Shown here one piece after another: positions 1 to 5,368 of a stretch of DNA of 5,405 bases. Below the pieces are notes generated by a model. The model was given only the letters and a program-made list of their open reading frames with translations. It was not told where the DNA came from and made no database searches. The first letter of the stretch is position 1, and every line of letters starts with the position of its first letter. This DNA comes from Gallionellaceae bacterium UBA6222 (GTDB taxonomy: Bacteria; Pseudomonadota; Gammaproteobacteria; Burkholderiales; Gallionellaceae): assembly GCA_002421915.1 (NCBI GenBank), contig DISA01000012.1, positions 1 through 5,405 of the forward strand, read 5' to 3'. The translations under genes and the position numbers were made by a program.

Positions 1-193
1 TGTCCTTCAGTTCGATTTCCTTGGCGACAGACACGCCGTCCTTGGTGATGGTGGGCGAGCCGTAGGAACGATCCAGCACCACGTTACGGCCCTTGGGGCC
101 CAGAGTTACTTTGACCGCATCGGCCAGAATGTTAACGCCCACGACCATCTTGGCACGTGCTGCGTCATGAAATTTTACGTCTTTAGCTGCCAT
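1..193 (-). CDS. groL: Chaperonin GroEL (Hsp60), N-terminal part only; gene continues beyond the left edge
   Basis: This is the large subunit of the cytosolic GroEL/GroES folding chamber, which folds proteins in an ATP-dependent cycle. Only 64 codons are present. The protein starts MAAKDVKFHDAARAKM and follows E. coli GroEL almost residue for residue. Visible landmarks are the nucleotide-binding segment TLGPKGRNVV (residues 30-39) and TKDGVSVAKEIEL (50-62), which includes Asp52, one of the aspartates known to be needed for ATP hydrolysis in the family. The start is fixed by an AGGAG ribosome-binding site (minus strand, 206-202) 8 nt upstream and by family alignment. It lies 28 bp downstream of groES with no terminator or promoter visible between them, so the two form the usual groESL operon. 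The ATPase and apical domains are mostly outside the window. Identification is essentially certain. Confidence 0.98.
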   Translation of the reverse strand, partial: MAAKDVKFHDAARAKMVVGVNILADAVKVTLGPKGRNVVLDRSYGSPTITKDGVSVAKEIELKD

Positions 194-221
194 GTTTAAT
201 TCTCCTGAATTTATTGATTGC

Positions 222-512
222 TTAAGCTTCGATCACGCCGATGATGTCTTCCTCGCGCATTTGCAGCAGCTCGACACCGTCCATCTTGAAAGCTTGACCG
301 GAATACTTGCCGAACAACACTTTGTCGCCAACCTTGACACTCATTGGGCGCAGTTTGCCGTCATCACCAATCTTGCCATTGCCCACAGCGACGATTTCGC
401 CCTGGTCAGGCTTCTCGGTTGCTGCATCGGGAATCACGATGCCGGACGCGGTCTTGCGCTCTTCTTCCATGCGTTTAACGATCACGCGGTCATGCAAAGG
501 ACGAATCTTCAT
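222..512 (-). CDS. groES: Co-chaperonin GroES (Hsp10)
   Basis: This is a complete 96-residue GroES, the lid of the GroEL chamber, acting in the cytosol as a heptameric ring. It begins MKIRPLHDRVIVKR. The mobile loop that docks onto GroEL is visible around residues 17-32, with its hydrophobic tripeptide in GIVIPDAA (24-31). The C-terminal half contains VGDKVLFGKYSG (61-72) and the typical ending MREEDIIGVIEA. Length matches the family (about 95-97 residues). The frame stays open upstream to 689, but the start at 512 is decided by family alignment, an AGGAG site (525-521) 8 nt upstream, and the operator and promoter that occupy the upstream part. It is first in the operon and groL follows after 28 bp. 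Regulation is probably through the CIRCE operator and the promoter just upstream. Confidence 0.98.
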   Translation of the reverse strand: MKIRPLHDRVIVKRMEEERKTASGIVIPDAATEKPDQGEIVAVGNGKIGDDGKLRPMSVKVGDKVLFGKYSGQAFKMDGVELLQMREEDIIGVIEA

Positions 513-561
513 GCTTATTTCTCCTAAAATCAGTGAGTTAATCATTTGCGGAGGCGGGAAG

Positions 562-588
562 TTAGCACTCCACGCCAGCGAGTGCCAA
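562..588. promoter_or_regulatory. CIRCE operator (HrcA repressor binding site) upstream of groESL
   Basis: On the plus strand this reads TTAGCACTC (562-570), a 9-nt spacer, then GAGTGCCAA (580-588). The CIRCE consensus is TTAGCACTC-N9-GAGTGCTAA, so 17 of 18 arm positions match; the one difference is C for T at position 586. It lies 49 bp upstream of the groES start codon and abuts the -10 box of the predicted promoter, so it would overlap the transcription start. In the known family, HrcA binds here and represses groE transcription until heat shock titrates GroEL away. No hrcA gene lies in the window, so the repressor itself is inferred. Confidence 0.93.
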
Positions 589-617
589 TAATAAGGGCGA
601 CACCGGATGAATTCAAG
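588..617 (-). promoter_or_regulatory. groESL promoter, readable as sigma-70 and as sigma-32
   Basis: On the minus strand TTGAAT (616-611) is followed by exactly 17 nt and then TATTAT (593-588), a good sigma-70 promoter. The same stretch also reads as a heat-shock promoter: CTTGAA (617-612) matches the sigma-32 -35 element, and CCCTTATT (597-590), after a spacer of about 14 nt, resembles the sigma-32 -10 element CCCCATNT. The last two bases of TATTAT overlap the first arm of the CIRCE operator in the direction of transcription, so a bound HrcA would sit over the start site. The transcription start should fall near 582-580. The promoter is predicted from sequence only; which sigma factor is used is inference. 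Confidence 0.72.
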
Positions 618-648
618 TGCGCAAGGGGTTTTTATTTTGGCGGGCAGT

Positions 649-1545
649 TCAGGGCAACAATGCCCGCAATGCGGATTCAAGGTTGGCAAAGGAAAACCGT
701 GCTCCCGCTGCCTCCAAACGCAACGGCAACACGCGCTGACTTTCCAGCAGCAGTGCGGAACGCTCGCCCATAACAGCCTTCAGCACGAGGCTAGGCGCGA
801 CGAAAAATGTCGGACGATGCAGGACGTGTGCCAGCGTGCGGGTGAACTCGGCATTGGTGACCGGCTGCGGCGCGGCCATGTTGAACGGGCCGTGTGCCTG
901 CGCATCCTGCAACAGGCGCAGCACCAGCGCGACGTAGTCGTCAATATGGATCCAGCTCATCCATTGCCGGCCATCGCCGAGACGCGCGCCCAGGCCCAGC
1001 TTGAACGGGAGCAGCATTTTGTCCAGCAGGCCGCCGTCATTGCTCAATACCGGTGCAGTCCGCAGCAGACAAACACGCACACCCTGCTTTTCAGCCTCCC
1101 GCGCGGCGACCTCCCATGACTGACATAGTTCAGCGGAAAAACCACTGCCCGCACCGGCGTTTTCATCCAGCACGGTTTCACCGCGGTCGCCGTAATACCC
1201 CACCGCCGAGCCGCTCAACAGCACCGCCGGTTTATGTTCGGCCAGATTGATCCGGCGCACCAGTTCCCCGGTGAGGGTGACGCGACTGTCCCACAGCACC
1301 TGTTTGCGCCGCACAGACCAGCGTGCATCGACGATTGGCTCGCCGGCCAGATTGATCACCGCATCGAAGGCACGCTGCGGCGTCCATTCGGCGAGTACAC
1401 ACATCGCTTCCACACCGGCGCCGCATTTCGCCGCCACCGTTTCCGGATGGCGGCTCAACACCGTCAGGGCATGTCCTTCCGCCCGCAGCGCCCGGCACAG
1501 AGCGCGTCCGATCAAGCCGGTTCCGCCGGTGATGAAGATACGCAT
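649..1545 (-). CDS. TIGR01777 family NAD(P)-dependent epimerase/SDR protein (YfcH-like)
   Basis: The 298-residue protein belongs to the extended short-chain dehydrogenase family of E. coli YfcH (297 residues). It is a predicted cytosolic nucleotide-sugar-epimerase-like protein whose substrate is not established. The N-terminal Rossmann motif is MRIFITGGTGLIGRAL (GGTGLIG at residues 7-13). Further family marks are VINLAGEPI (63-71), RW...RKQVLWDSRV (75-89), SGSAVGYYGDRG (111-122, with the candidate catalytic Tyr), LRTAPVLS (161-168) and WMSWIHIDDYV (195-205). The C-terminal DUF1731-type segment is LLLESQRVLPLRLEAAGARFSF (266-287). The frame is open to 1878, but that extension lies over bioA and has no family similarity. 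The start at 1545 is supported by GGGAG (1556-1552) 6 nt upstream and by the Rossmann start. It is divergent from bioA. It lies upstream of groES in the same direction with no clear terminator, so some read-through is possible. Family assignment is firm; function is open. Confidence 0.93.
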   Translation of the reverse strand: MRIFITGGTGLIGRALCRALRAEGHALTVLSRHPETVAAKCGAGVEAMCVLAEWTPQRAFDAVINLAGEPIVDARWSVRRKQVLWDSRVTLTGELVRRINLAEHKPAVLLSGSAVGYYGDRGETVLDENAGAGSGFSAELCQSWEVAAREAEKQGVRVCLLRTAPVLSNDGGLLDKMLLPFKLGLGARLGDGRQWMSWIHIDDYVALVLRLLQDAQAHGPFNMAAPQPVTNAEFTRTLAHVLHRPTFFVAPSLVLKAVMGERSALLLESQRVLPLRLEAAGARFSFANLESALRALLP

Positions 1546-1596
1546 GGCAATCTCCCGCTGGATGTGATGCCTGCATCTTACGTTATGATGGCGCGC
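1546..1596. promoter_or_regulatory. Divergent intergenic region with a candidate bioA -10 box
   Basis: The gap between the epimerase start (minus strand) and the chosen bioA start is only 51 bp and must hold promoters for both directions. On the plus strand TATGAT (1584-1589) is a good -10 hexamer. Seventeen bases upstream lies GATGTG, a poor -35. Transcription from this -10 would begin near 1596-1597, at the preferred bioA ATG itself. On the minus strand only the GGGAG ribosome-binding site (1556-1552) is clear; I cannot place a convincing -35/-10 pair. No BirA-type operator was recognised. This is a prediction from motifs only. Confidence 0.35.
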
Positions 1597-2985
1597 ATGA
1601 CTTCCAACCGCGATCTCCTCACCCGCAGCCTGTCCGCCGTGTGGCATCCCTGCACCCAGATGAAGCGGCACGAGACGCTGCCGCTGGTTCCCATTGCGCG
1701 CGGCGAGGGTGTTTGGCTGTACGACTTCGACGGCAAGCGCTATCTGGACTCGGTCAGCTCGTGGTGGGTGAATCTGTTCGGGCATTGCAACCCGCGCATC
1801 AACGCCGCCCTTACCGACCAGCTCGGCAAACTGGAACATGTGATGCTGTCTGGCTTCACGCACGAACCGGTGGTGCAATTGTCAGAAAGATTGCGCGAAC
1901 TGGCGCCGTACGGACTGGGACATTGCTTTTACGGCTCGGATGGCGCCTCCGCCACCGAGATCTCATTGAAGATGAGCGCCCACTACTGGCGCAACAGCGA
2001 CCAACCGGAGAAGACACAATTCATCAGCCTGCAGAACAGCTACCACGGGGAAACGCTGGGTGCGCTGTCGGTCACCGATGTCGCACTGTTCCGCGATGCC
2101 TATGGCGCGCTGGTCAAACAGAACGCCACCGTGCCCAGCCCGGACTGGCGGGAAGCTGAAGCGGGAGAAGGCGCGGAAGCGTTTGCGCTGCGCTGCGCCG
2201 ATGCGCTGGAAATGCACCTGCAACAGCACCACAACCAGATCGCTGCCTTCATCGTCGAGCCGCTGATTCAGGGGGCTACCGGCATGGCGATGTACCACCC
2301 GGCCTATTTGCAACGGGCACGCGAATTATGTACGCAATACAGTGTGCACCTGATCGCCGATGAGATCGCGGTCGGCATGGGCCGAACTGGAACAATGTTC
2401 GCGTGTGAGCAGGCAACCCTCTCCCCCAGCCCCTCTCCCGCAAGCGTGAGAGGGGTGCGCGATGGCGCGGGAAAGGAGGCAGGAAATGGCATAACCCCCG
2501 ACTTCCTGCTCATCTCGAAAGGCATCACTGGTGGTTACCTGCCGCTGTCCATCGTGATGACGACCGACGCCATCTATCAGGCGTTCTATGCCGACGAGAA
2601 CGCGCGCGGCTTCCTGCATTCGCATTCCTACACCGGCAACCCGCTCGCCTGCCGCGCCGCACTCGCCACACTGGAAATTTTCGAACAGGACGATGTGCTC
2701 AGGGCGAACCGCAGCAAGGCTGATTTTTTCAACCGCATCGCCCAACCCTTGCGCGACCACCCCAAGGTACGGAACTTCCGCCACACCGGGATGGTCTGGG
2801 CCTTCGAGGTGGACACGCCGCACGCCGACTTCGCCCAACGCTGTTTCAGCGCGGGCCTGCAGCGCGAATTGTTGTTGCGCCCGATGGGCAACACGGTATA
2901 TTTCATGCCGCCCTATATCATCAGCGAAGACGAGATGCGGCTGCTCGCCACACGCACACTGGAAGTGATTGACTGCCTGACATGA
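1597..2985 (+). CDS. bioA: Adenosylmethionine-8-amino-7-oxononanoate aminotransferase (DAPA synthase), with a 24-residue insertion
   Basis: A class III PLP-dependent aminotransferase that converts KAPA to DAPA, normally with S-adenosylmethionine as amino donor, in cytosolic biotin synthesis. The chosen start gives 462 residues. Family marks are VWHPCTQM (15-22), SSWWVNLFGH (54-63), YGSDGASATEISLKMS, NSYHGETLGALSV, and IADEIAVGMGRTG with PLP-contacting Asp255. These are followed by SKGITGGYLPLS with PLP lysine Lys308, then LLLRPMGNTVYFMPPYII with Arg428 and Tyr435 (E. coli Arg391 and Tyr398). Asp255 and Lys308 are 53 residues apart against 29 in E. coli, so exactly 24 residues (about 274-297, bases 2416-2487) are extra and come from a palindromic repeat. 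The E. coli active-site Tyr17 is Cys19 here. Possible starts are ATG at 1567, 1585, 1588 and 1597; none has a strong ribosome-binding site, and 1597 best fits family N-termini. The gene is divergent from the epimerase and likely co-transcribed with dacB. No other bio gene is in the window. Identity is firm; activity despite the insertion is inferred from the intact frame. Confidence 0.93.
   Translation: MTSNRDLLTRSLSAVWHPCTQMKRHETLPLVPIARGEGVWLYDFDGKRYLDSVSSWWVNLFGHCNPRINAALTDQLGKLEHVMLSGFTHEPVVQLSERLRELAPYGLGHCFYGSDGASATEISLKMSAHYWRNSDQPEKTQFISLQNSYHGETLGALSVTDVALFRDAYGALVKQNATVPSPDWREAEAGEGAEAFALRCADALEMHLQQHHNQIAAFIVEPLIQGATGMAMYHPAYLQRARELCTQYSVHLIADEIAVGMGRTGTMFACEQATLSPSPSPASVRGVRDGAGKEAGNGITPDFLLISKGITGGYLPLSIVMTTDAIYQAFYADENARGFLHSHSYTGNPLACRAALATLEIFEQDDVLRANRSKADFFNRIAQPLRDHPKVRNFRHTGMVWAFEVDTPHADFAQRCFSAGLQRELLLRPMGNTVYFMPPYIISEDEMRLLATRTLEVIDCLT
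2416..2487 (+). repeat. Palindromic (REP-like) repeat inserted in frame in bioA
   Basis: A 72-bp stretch, equal to the 24 codons by which this BioA exceeds E. coli in this loop. Its core is a hairpin at 2430-2455: CCCCTCTC (2430-2437) pairs with GAGAGGGG (2448-2455). One C/T mismatch follows, then a short CG/CG extension closing on CAAG. The left flank is the C-rich run CCCTCTCCCCCAG. The right part (2456-2487) is purine-rich and carries no second clear hairpin. From memory, similar CCCCTCTCCCGCAAGCGGGAGAGGGG-like palindromes are common between genes in several proteobacteria. The translated peptide (TLSPSPSPAS... ...KEAGN) is low-complexity and unlike any BioA segment I know. Exact boundaries come from family spacing, not from a visible target-site duplication. 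Confidence 0.75.
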
Positions 2986-4529
2986 AAACCATTTCGTCAT
3001 TCCCGCGCAGGCGGGAATCTGGCAAAACAAAAAAACCGGATTCCCGCCTGCGCGGGAATTACGGACTCGTGTCGCGTTTCGTTCTCTCAATGGGTTTGTT
3101 ATTTGCATCTATCCTGACTCTCCCGATTTACGCCGCCGGATTGCCCACAAGCGTCATTCAGGAATTGAAAAAGGCCGGTATTCCGCAATCTGCCATCTCT
3201 GTAGAAGTGCGCGAGGTGGGCAAACATACCCCGCTCATCAAGATCAACGCACAACGCCCGATGAATCCGGCTTCCACCATAAAGCTGCTCACCACCTATG
3301 CCGCGCTCGACCTGCTCGGCCCGGCCTACACCTGGAAGACAGAGGCTTACATCGACGGCGAGCTGAAGGACGGCGTGCTGGACGGTGATCTGGTCCTGAA
3401 AGGTTACGGCGACCCGAAATTCACCATCGAGCAATTCTGGCTATGGTTGAGTGAGCTGCGCGCGCGCGGACTGCGCGACATTCGCGGCGAGTTGGTGCTG
3501 GATCGTAGCTATTTCGATCTGCCGGAGCACGACCCGGCAGAATTCGACAACGATCCGGTGCGCGCCTACAACGTCGGCCCAGATGCCATGCTGCTCAACT
3601 TCAATACACTGCGCCTGCGCTACCTGCCGGACGGCGCCGGGCTGAAAGTTGTCAGTGAACCGCCGCTGGATGGCATGAGGCTGGACAATCAACTCACCCC
3701 CAATGGCACGAGAGGAAATTGCGACAACTGGGACGACAGGTTCAGCATACAGCCCGGCGGCGACAGTGTGGTGTTGCAAGGCGACTATCCCATCGGCTGC
3801 GGAGAACGCGAGCAGAATTTGAGCGTGATGCCGCACACCCGTTATATCGAGTCAGTATTCCGCACCATGTGGAAAAATCTCGGCGGAACACTGCAAGGCC
3901 GGCAACGTGATGGCAGTGCAAGTGCGACGGCAATGCTGTTCTCAGTGCATCGTTCCGACCCCTTGAGCAACATCATTCGCGACATTAACAAATTCAGCAA
4001 CAACGTGATGGCGCGCCAACTTTTCCTGACGCTGGGCGAAAGTTTGCCGCTTGAAAATGAAACTGGCGGAACACCCGTCATTTTTTCCGGCATGGAAACC
4101 GGACGACGCATGAGTGTTGAGCGCAGCATTTTTGCCCTGCGAAACTGGCTGGTGAAAAATGACATGCGTTTCCCTGAATTGGTAATGGAGAACGGCGCCG
4201 GCCTCTCGCGCAGGGAACGCATCAGCGCGTCACACATGGCACAGCTGCTGCAAAGCGCCTTCGATCATCCACTGAACGCCGAGCTGCAAGCCTCGCTGCC
4301 CATCCTCGGCGTTGACGGCTCGGTCAAGAATCGCCTCAACAACAGCCCCGCCGCCAGCCACGCCCACCTCAAGACCGGCACGCTGGAAGGCGTGAAAACC
4401 ATCGCCGGTTATGTGCGCTCGAGGAACGGTCGCGAATGGATCGTCGTGTTCTTTATCAACCACCCCAATGCCAAGCGCGGGCAGGATGCGCAGGACGCAC
4501 TGGTCGAGTGGGTCGCGACCAGGCAGTAA
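2982..4529 (+). CDS. dacB: D-alanyl-D-alanine carboxypeptidase/endopeptidase, PBP4 type (peptidase family S13)
   Basis: A penicillin-binding protein that trims or cleaves D-Ala-containing peptide cross-links of peptidoglycan in the periplasm. All three penicillin-recognition motifs are present: STIK (Ser98-Lys101, the nucleophile motif, in PASTIKLLTTYAAL), SNN (339-341, in KFSNNVMARQLFLTLGE) and KTG (464-466, in HLKTGTLEGVKTIAGYV). The 241-residue gap between the first two matches PBP4, which has a large domain inserted there. From the ATG at 2982 the protein has 515 residues and overlaps the bioA stop by ATGA. Its first 25 residues (FPRRRES..., DSRLRGN) are only a translated repeat pair. A GTG at 3069 gives 486 residues, nearer E. 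coli PBP4 (477), and starts directly with a normal signal peptide: VSRF, a hydrophobic core (LSMGLLFASILTLPI), then a predicted cut after YAA. I consider 3069 or ATG 3090 the more likely physiological start; 2982 is listed as the longest frame. None has a strong ribosome-binding site. Confidence 0.93.
   Translation: MKTISSFPRRRESGKTKKPDSRLRGNYGLVSRFVLSMGLLFASILTLPIYAAGLPTSVIQELKKAGIPQSAISVEVREVGKHTPLIKINAQRPMNPASTIKLLTTYAALDLLGPAYTWKTEAYIDGELKDGVLDGDLVLKGYGDPKFTIEQFWLWLSELRARGLRDIRGELVLDRSYFDLPEHDPAEFDNDPVRAYNVGPDAMLLNFNTLRLRYLPDGAGLKVVSEPPLDGMRLDNQLTPNGTRGNCDNWDDRFSIQPGGDSVVLQGDYPIGCGEREQNLSVMPHTRYIESVFRTMWKNLGGTLQGRQRDGSASATAMLFSVHRSDPLSNIIRDINKFSNNVMARQLFLTLGESLPLENETGGTPVIFSGMETGRRMSVERSIFALRNWLVKNDMRFPELVMENGAGLSRRERISASHMAQLLQSAFDHPLNAELQASLPILGVDGSVKNRLNNSPAASHAHLKTGTLEGVKTIAGYVRSRNGREWIVVFFINHPNAKRGQDAQDALVEWVATRQ
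2995..3063. repeat. Inverted pair of dRS3-like repeats at the bioA/dacB junction
   Basis: Two copies of ATTCCC-N8-GGGAAT face each other. Copy 1 is at 2999-3018 and copy 2 is its reverse complement at 3040-3059, each with the same 8-nt core (GCGCAGGC in copy 1). Arms 2999-3019 and 3039-3059 are perfect reverse complements over 21 bp. After a C/T mismatch the stem extends by three pairs to 2995/3063. The 19-nt loop (3020-3038) is A-rich. Each copy is also an imperfect palindrome by itself. The pattern matches the dRS3 repeat known from Neisseria, and similar repeats occur in other betaproteobacteria. There is no T-run after the stem on the plus strand, so it is not a typical intrinsic terminator, though the RNA hairpin could affect dacB translation or mRNA stability. 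Confidence 0.88.
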
Positions 4530-4551
4530 GCCCGATATCCTCCCCCACTTA

Positions 4552-5364
4552 ATGCGCGCATTACTCCATTACGTTGTTCGTTTCTTGTCTTGCATAGTTT
4601 TGTGCACATTCGTCATCCGCCCAGGCTATGCCGTTCCCCTGCACATGAATGGCGGCAACGAGATTGGCCTCTCACTCGGCACCTATAAGTACGAAGAGCC
4701 GGGGCTGATGTCGTTGCAGGGCGCAAAAGTTGGCCTCGACCTGCGTTCGATGCTCTCCTTTCCGGATAAACACACATTCCTGCGTGGTGAGGCACGTTAC
4801 GCTTTTGGCACCGTCGATTACCGCAGCAACGGCTCCGGCAGTAGCAGCGGTGAACCGGACTGGTATATCGAGGCAAGGGTTCTTGTTGGAAATGATTGGC
4901 CACAAACCAACGGTATCATTTCACCGTTTGTTGGTATCGGCTATCGTTTCCTGCTGAATGACGGCCGCGGACTGACCAGCAGCGGATATGCCGGCTACCG
5001 GCGTGCCAGCAACTATCTTTATGTGCCACTTGGCATCGTTCACCGTATAACGCTTGAGGATCAGGCCGAGCTGGTCAGCACGGTCGAGTATGACTATCTG
5101 CTGTCCGGCAAACAGTTTTCAAAACTGTCCGACACAGGTGGCGGATATGCCGACTTCAGCAGCAAACAAGGCAGCGGCTACGGTATTAAAGTGAGTTTGA
5201 TGTATGCAACGGCTCAATGGTCACTGGGGCCGTATCTGTACTATTGGAACATCGCCGACTCCGAGGTCGACACCATTTACCGCAATGGCATTCCAGAGGG
5301 TTATGGCATGGAGCCGCAGAACCAAACAACAGAGTTTGGGCTGCAACTGCGGCGGCCATTTTGA
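4552..5364 (+). CDS. Predicted outer-membrane beta-barrel protein, unnamed
   Basis: A 270-residue exported protein I cannot assign to a named family. The N-terminus is a signal peptide: MRALLHYVVR, a hydrophobic core (FLSCIVLCTFVI), then a probable cut after PGYA (residue 27). The mature part is rich in Gly, Tyr and Ser. It shows alternating polar/apolar strands split by Gly/Ser/Asp-rich turns, for example FLRGEARYAFGTVDYRSNG, WYIEARVLVGN, ISPFVGIGYRFLLND, AELVSTVEYDYLL, YGIKVSLMYA and WSLGPYLYYWNI. It ends EFGLQLRRPF; a C-terminal Phe is the common signal for barrel insertion by the BAM machinery. Size and pattern fit a barrel of roughly 8-10 strands. The frame is open from 4411, but that part overlaps dacB in another frame; the ATG at 4552 starts the signal peptide. 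No ribosome-binding site precedes it, so translational coupling to dacB, 22 bp upstream, is possible. A soluble periplasmic protein is less likely. Confidence 0.8.
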   Translation: MRALLHYVVRFLSCIVLCTFVIRPGYAVPLHMNGGNEIGLSLGTYKYEEPGLMSLQGAKVGLDLRSMLSFPDKHTFLRGEARYAFGTVDYRSNGSGSSSGEPDWYIEARVLVGNDWPQTNGIISPFVGIGYRFLLNDGRGLTSSGYAGYRRASNYLYVPLGIVHRITLEDQAELVSTVEYDYLLSGKQFSKLSDTGGGYADFSSKQGSGYGIKVSLMYATAQWSLGPYLYYWNIADSEVDTIYRNGIPEGYGMEPQNQTTEFGLQLRRPF

Positions 5365-5368
5365 CGCA

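Noticed and set aside
513..689. Upstream extension of groES by 59 codons
   Set aside because: It would cover the promoter, CIRCE and the end of the epimerase gene; GroES proteins start at MKIRPLHDR and a ribosome-binding site precedes that ATG.
1234..1596. Upstream extension of the bioA frame
   Set aside because: It is antisense to the conserved epimerase gene and has no BioA similarity; family N-termini begin near 1597.
1546..1878. Upstream extension of the epimerase frame by 111 codons
   Set aside because: It overlaps bioA antisense, and the Rossmann motif and ribosome-binding site both place the start at 1545.
2430..2455. Hairpin in bioA as an intrinsic terminator
   Set aside because: No T-run follows on either strand at the right distance, and it lies in the middle of a reading frame that continues with conserved motifs.
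2995..3063. dRS3-like inverted pair as a bidirectional terminator
   Set aside because: The stem is strong, but the plus strand continues TACGGACTCG with no T-run. On the minus strand only a short TTTT occurs several bases away and no gene needs terminating there.
2326..3108. Long open frame on the minus strand opposite bioA (260 codons)
   Set aside because: It lies fully antisense to bioA and the dacB start, its protein shows no recognisable motif, and bioA has intact family motifs. The openness follows from the codon bias of the plus-strand gene.
5112..5128. 17-bp palindrome (ACAGTTTT, C, AAAACTGT) inside the barrel gene
   Set aside because: The symmetry is perfect but the site is within coding sequence and a single copy. 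I know no regulator with this site that would act here, so chance is the simpler explanation.
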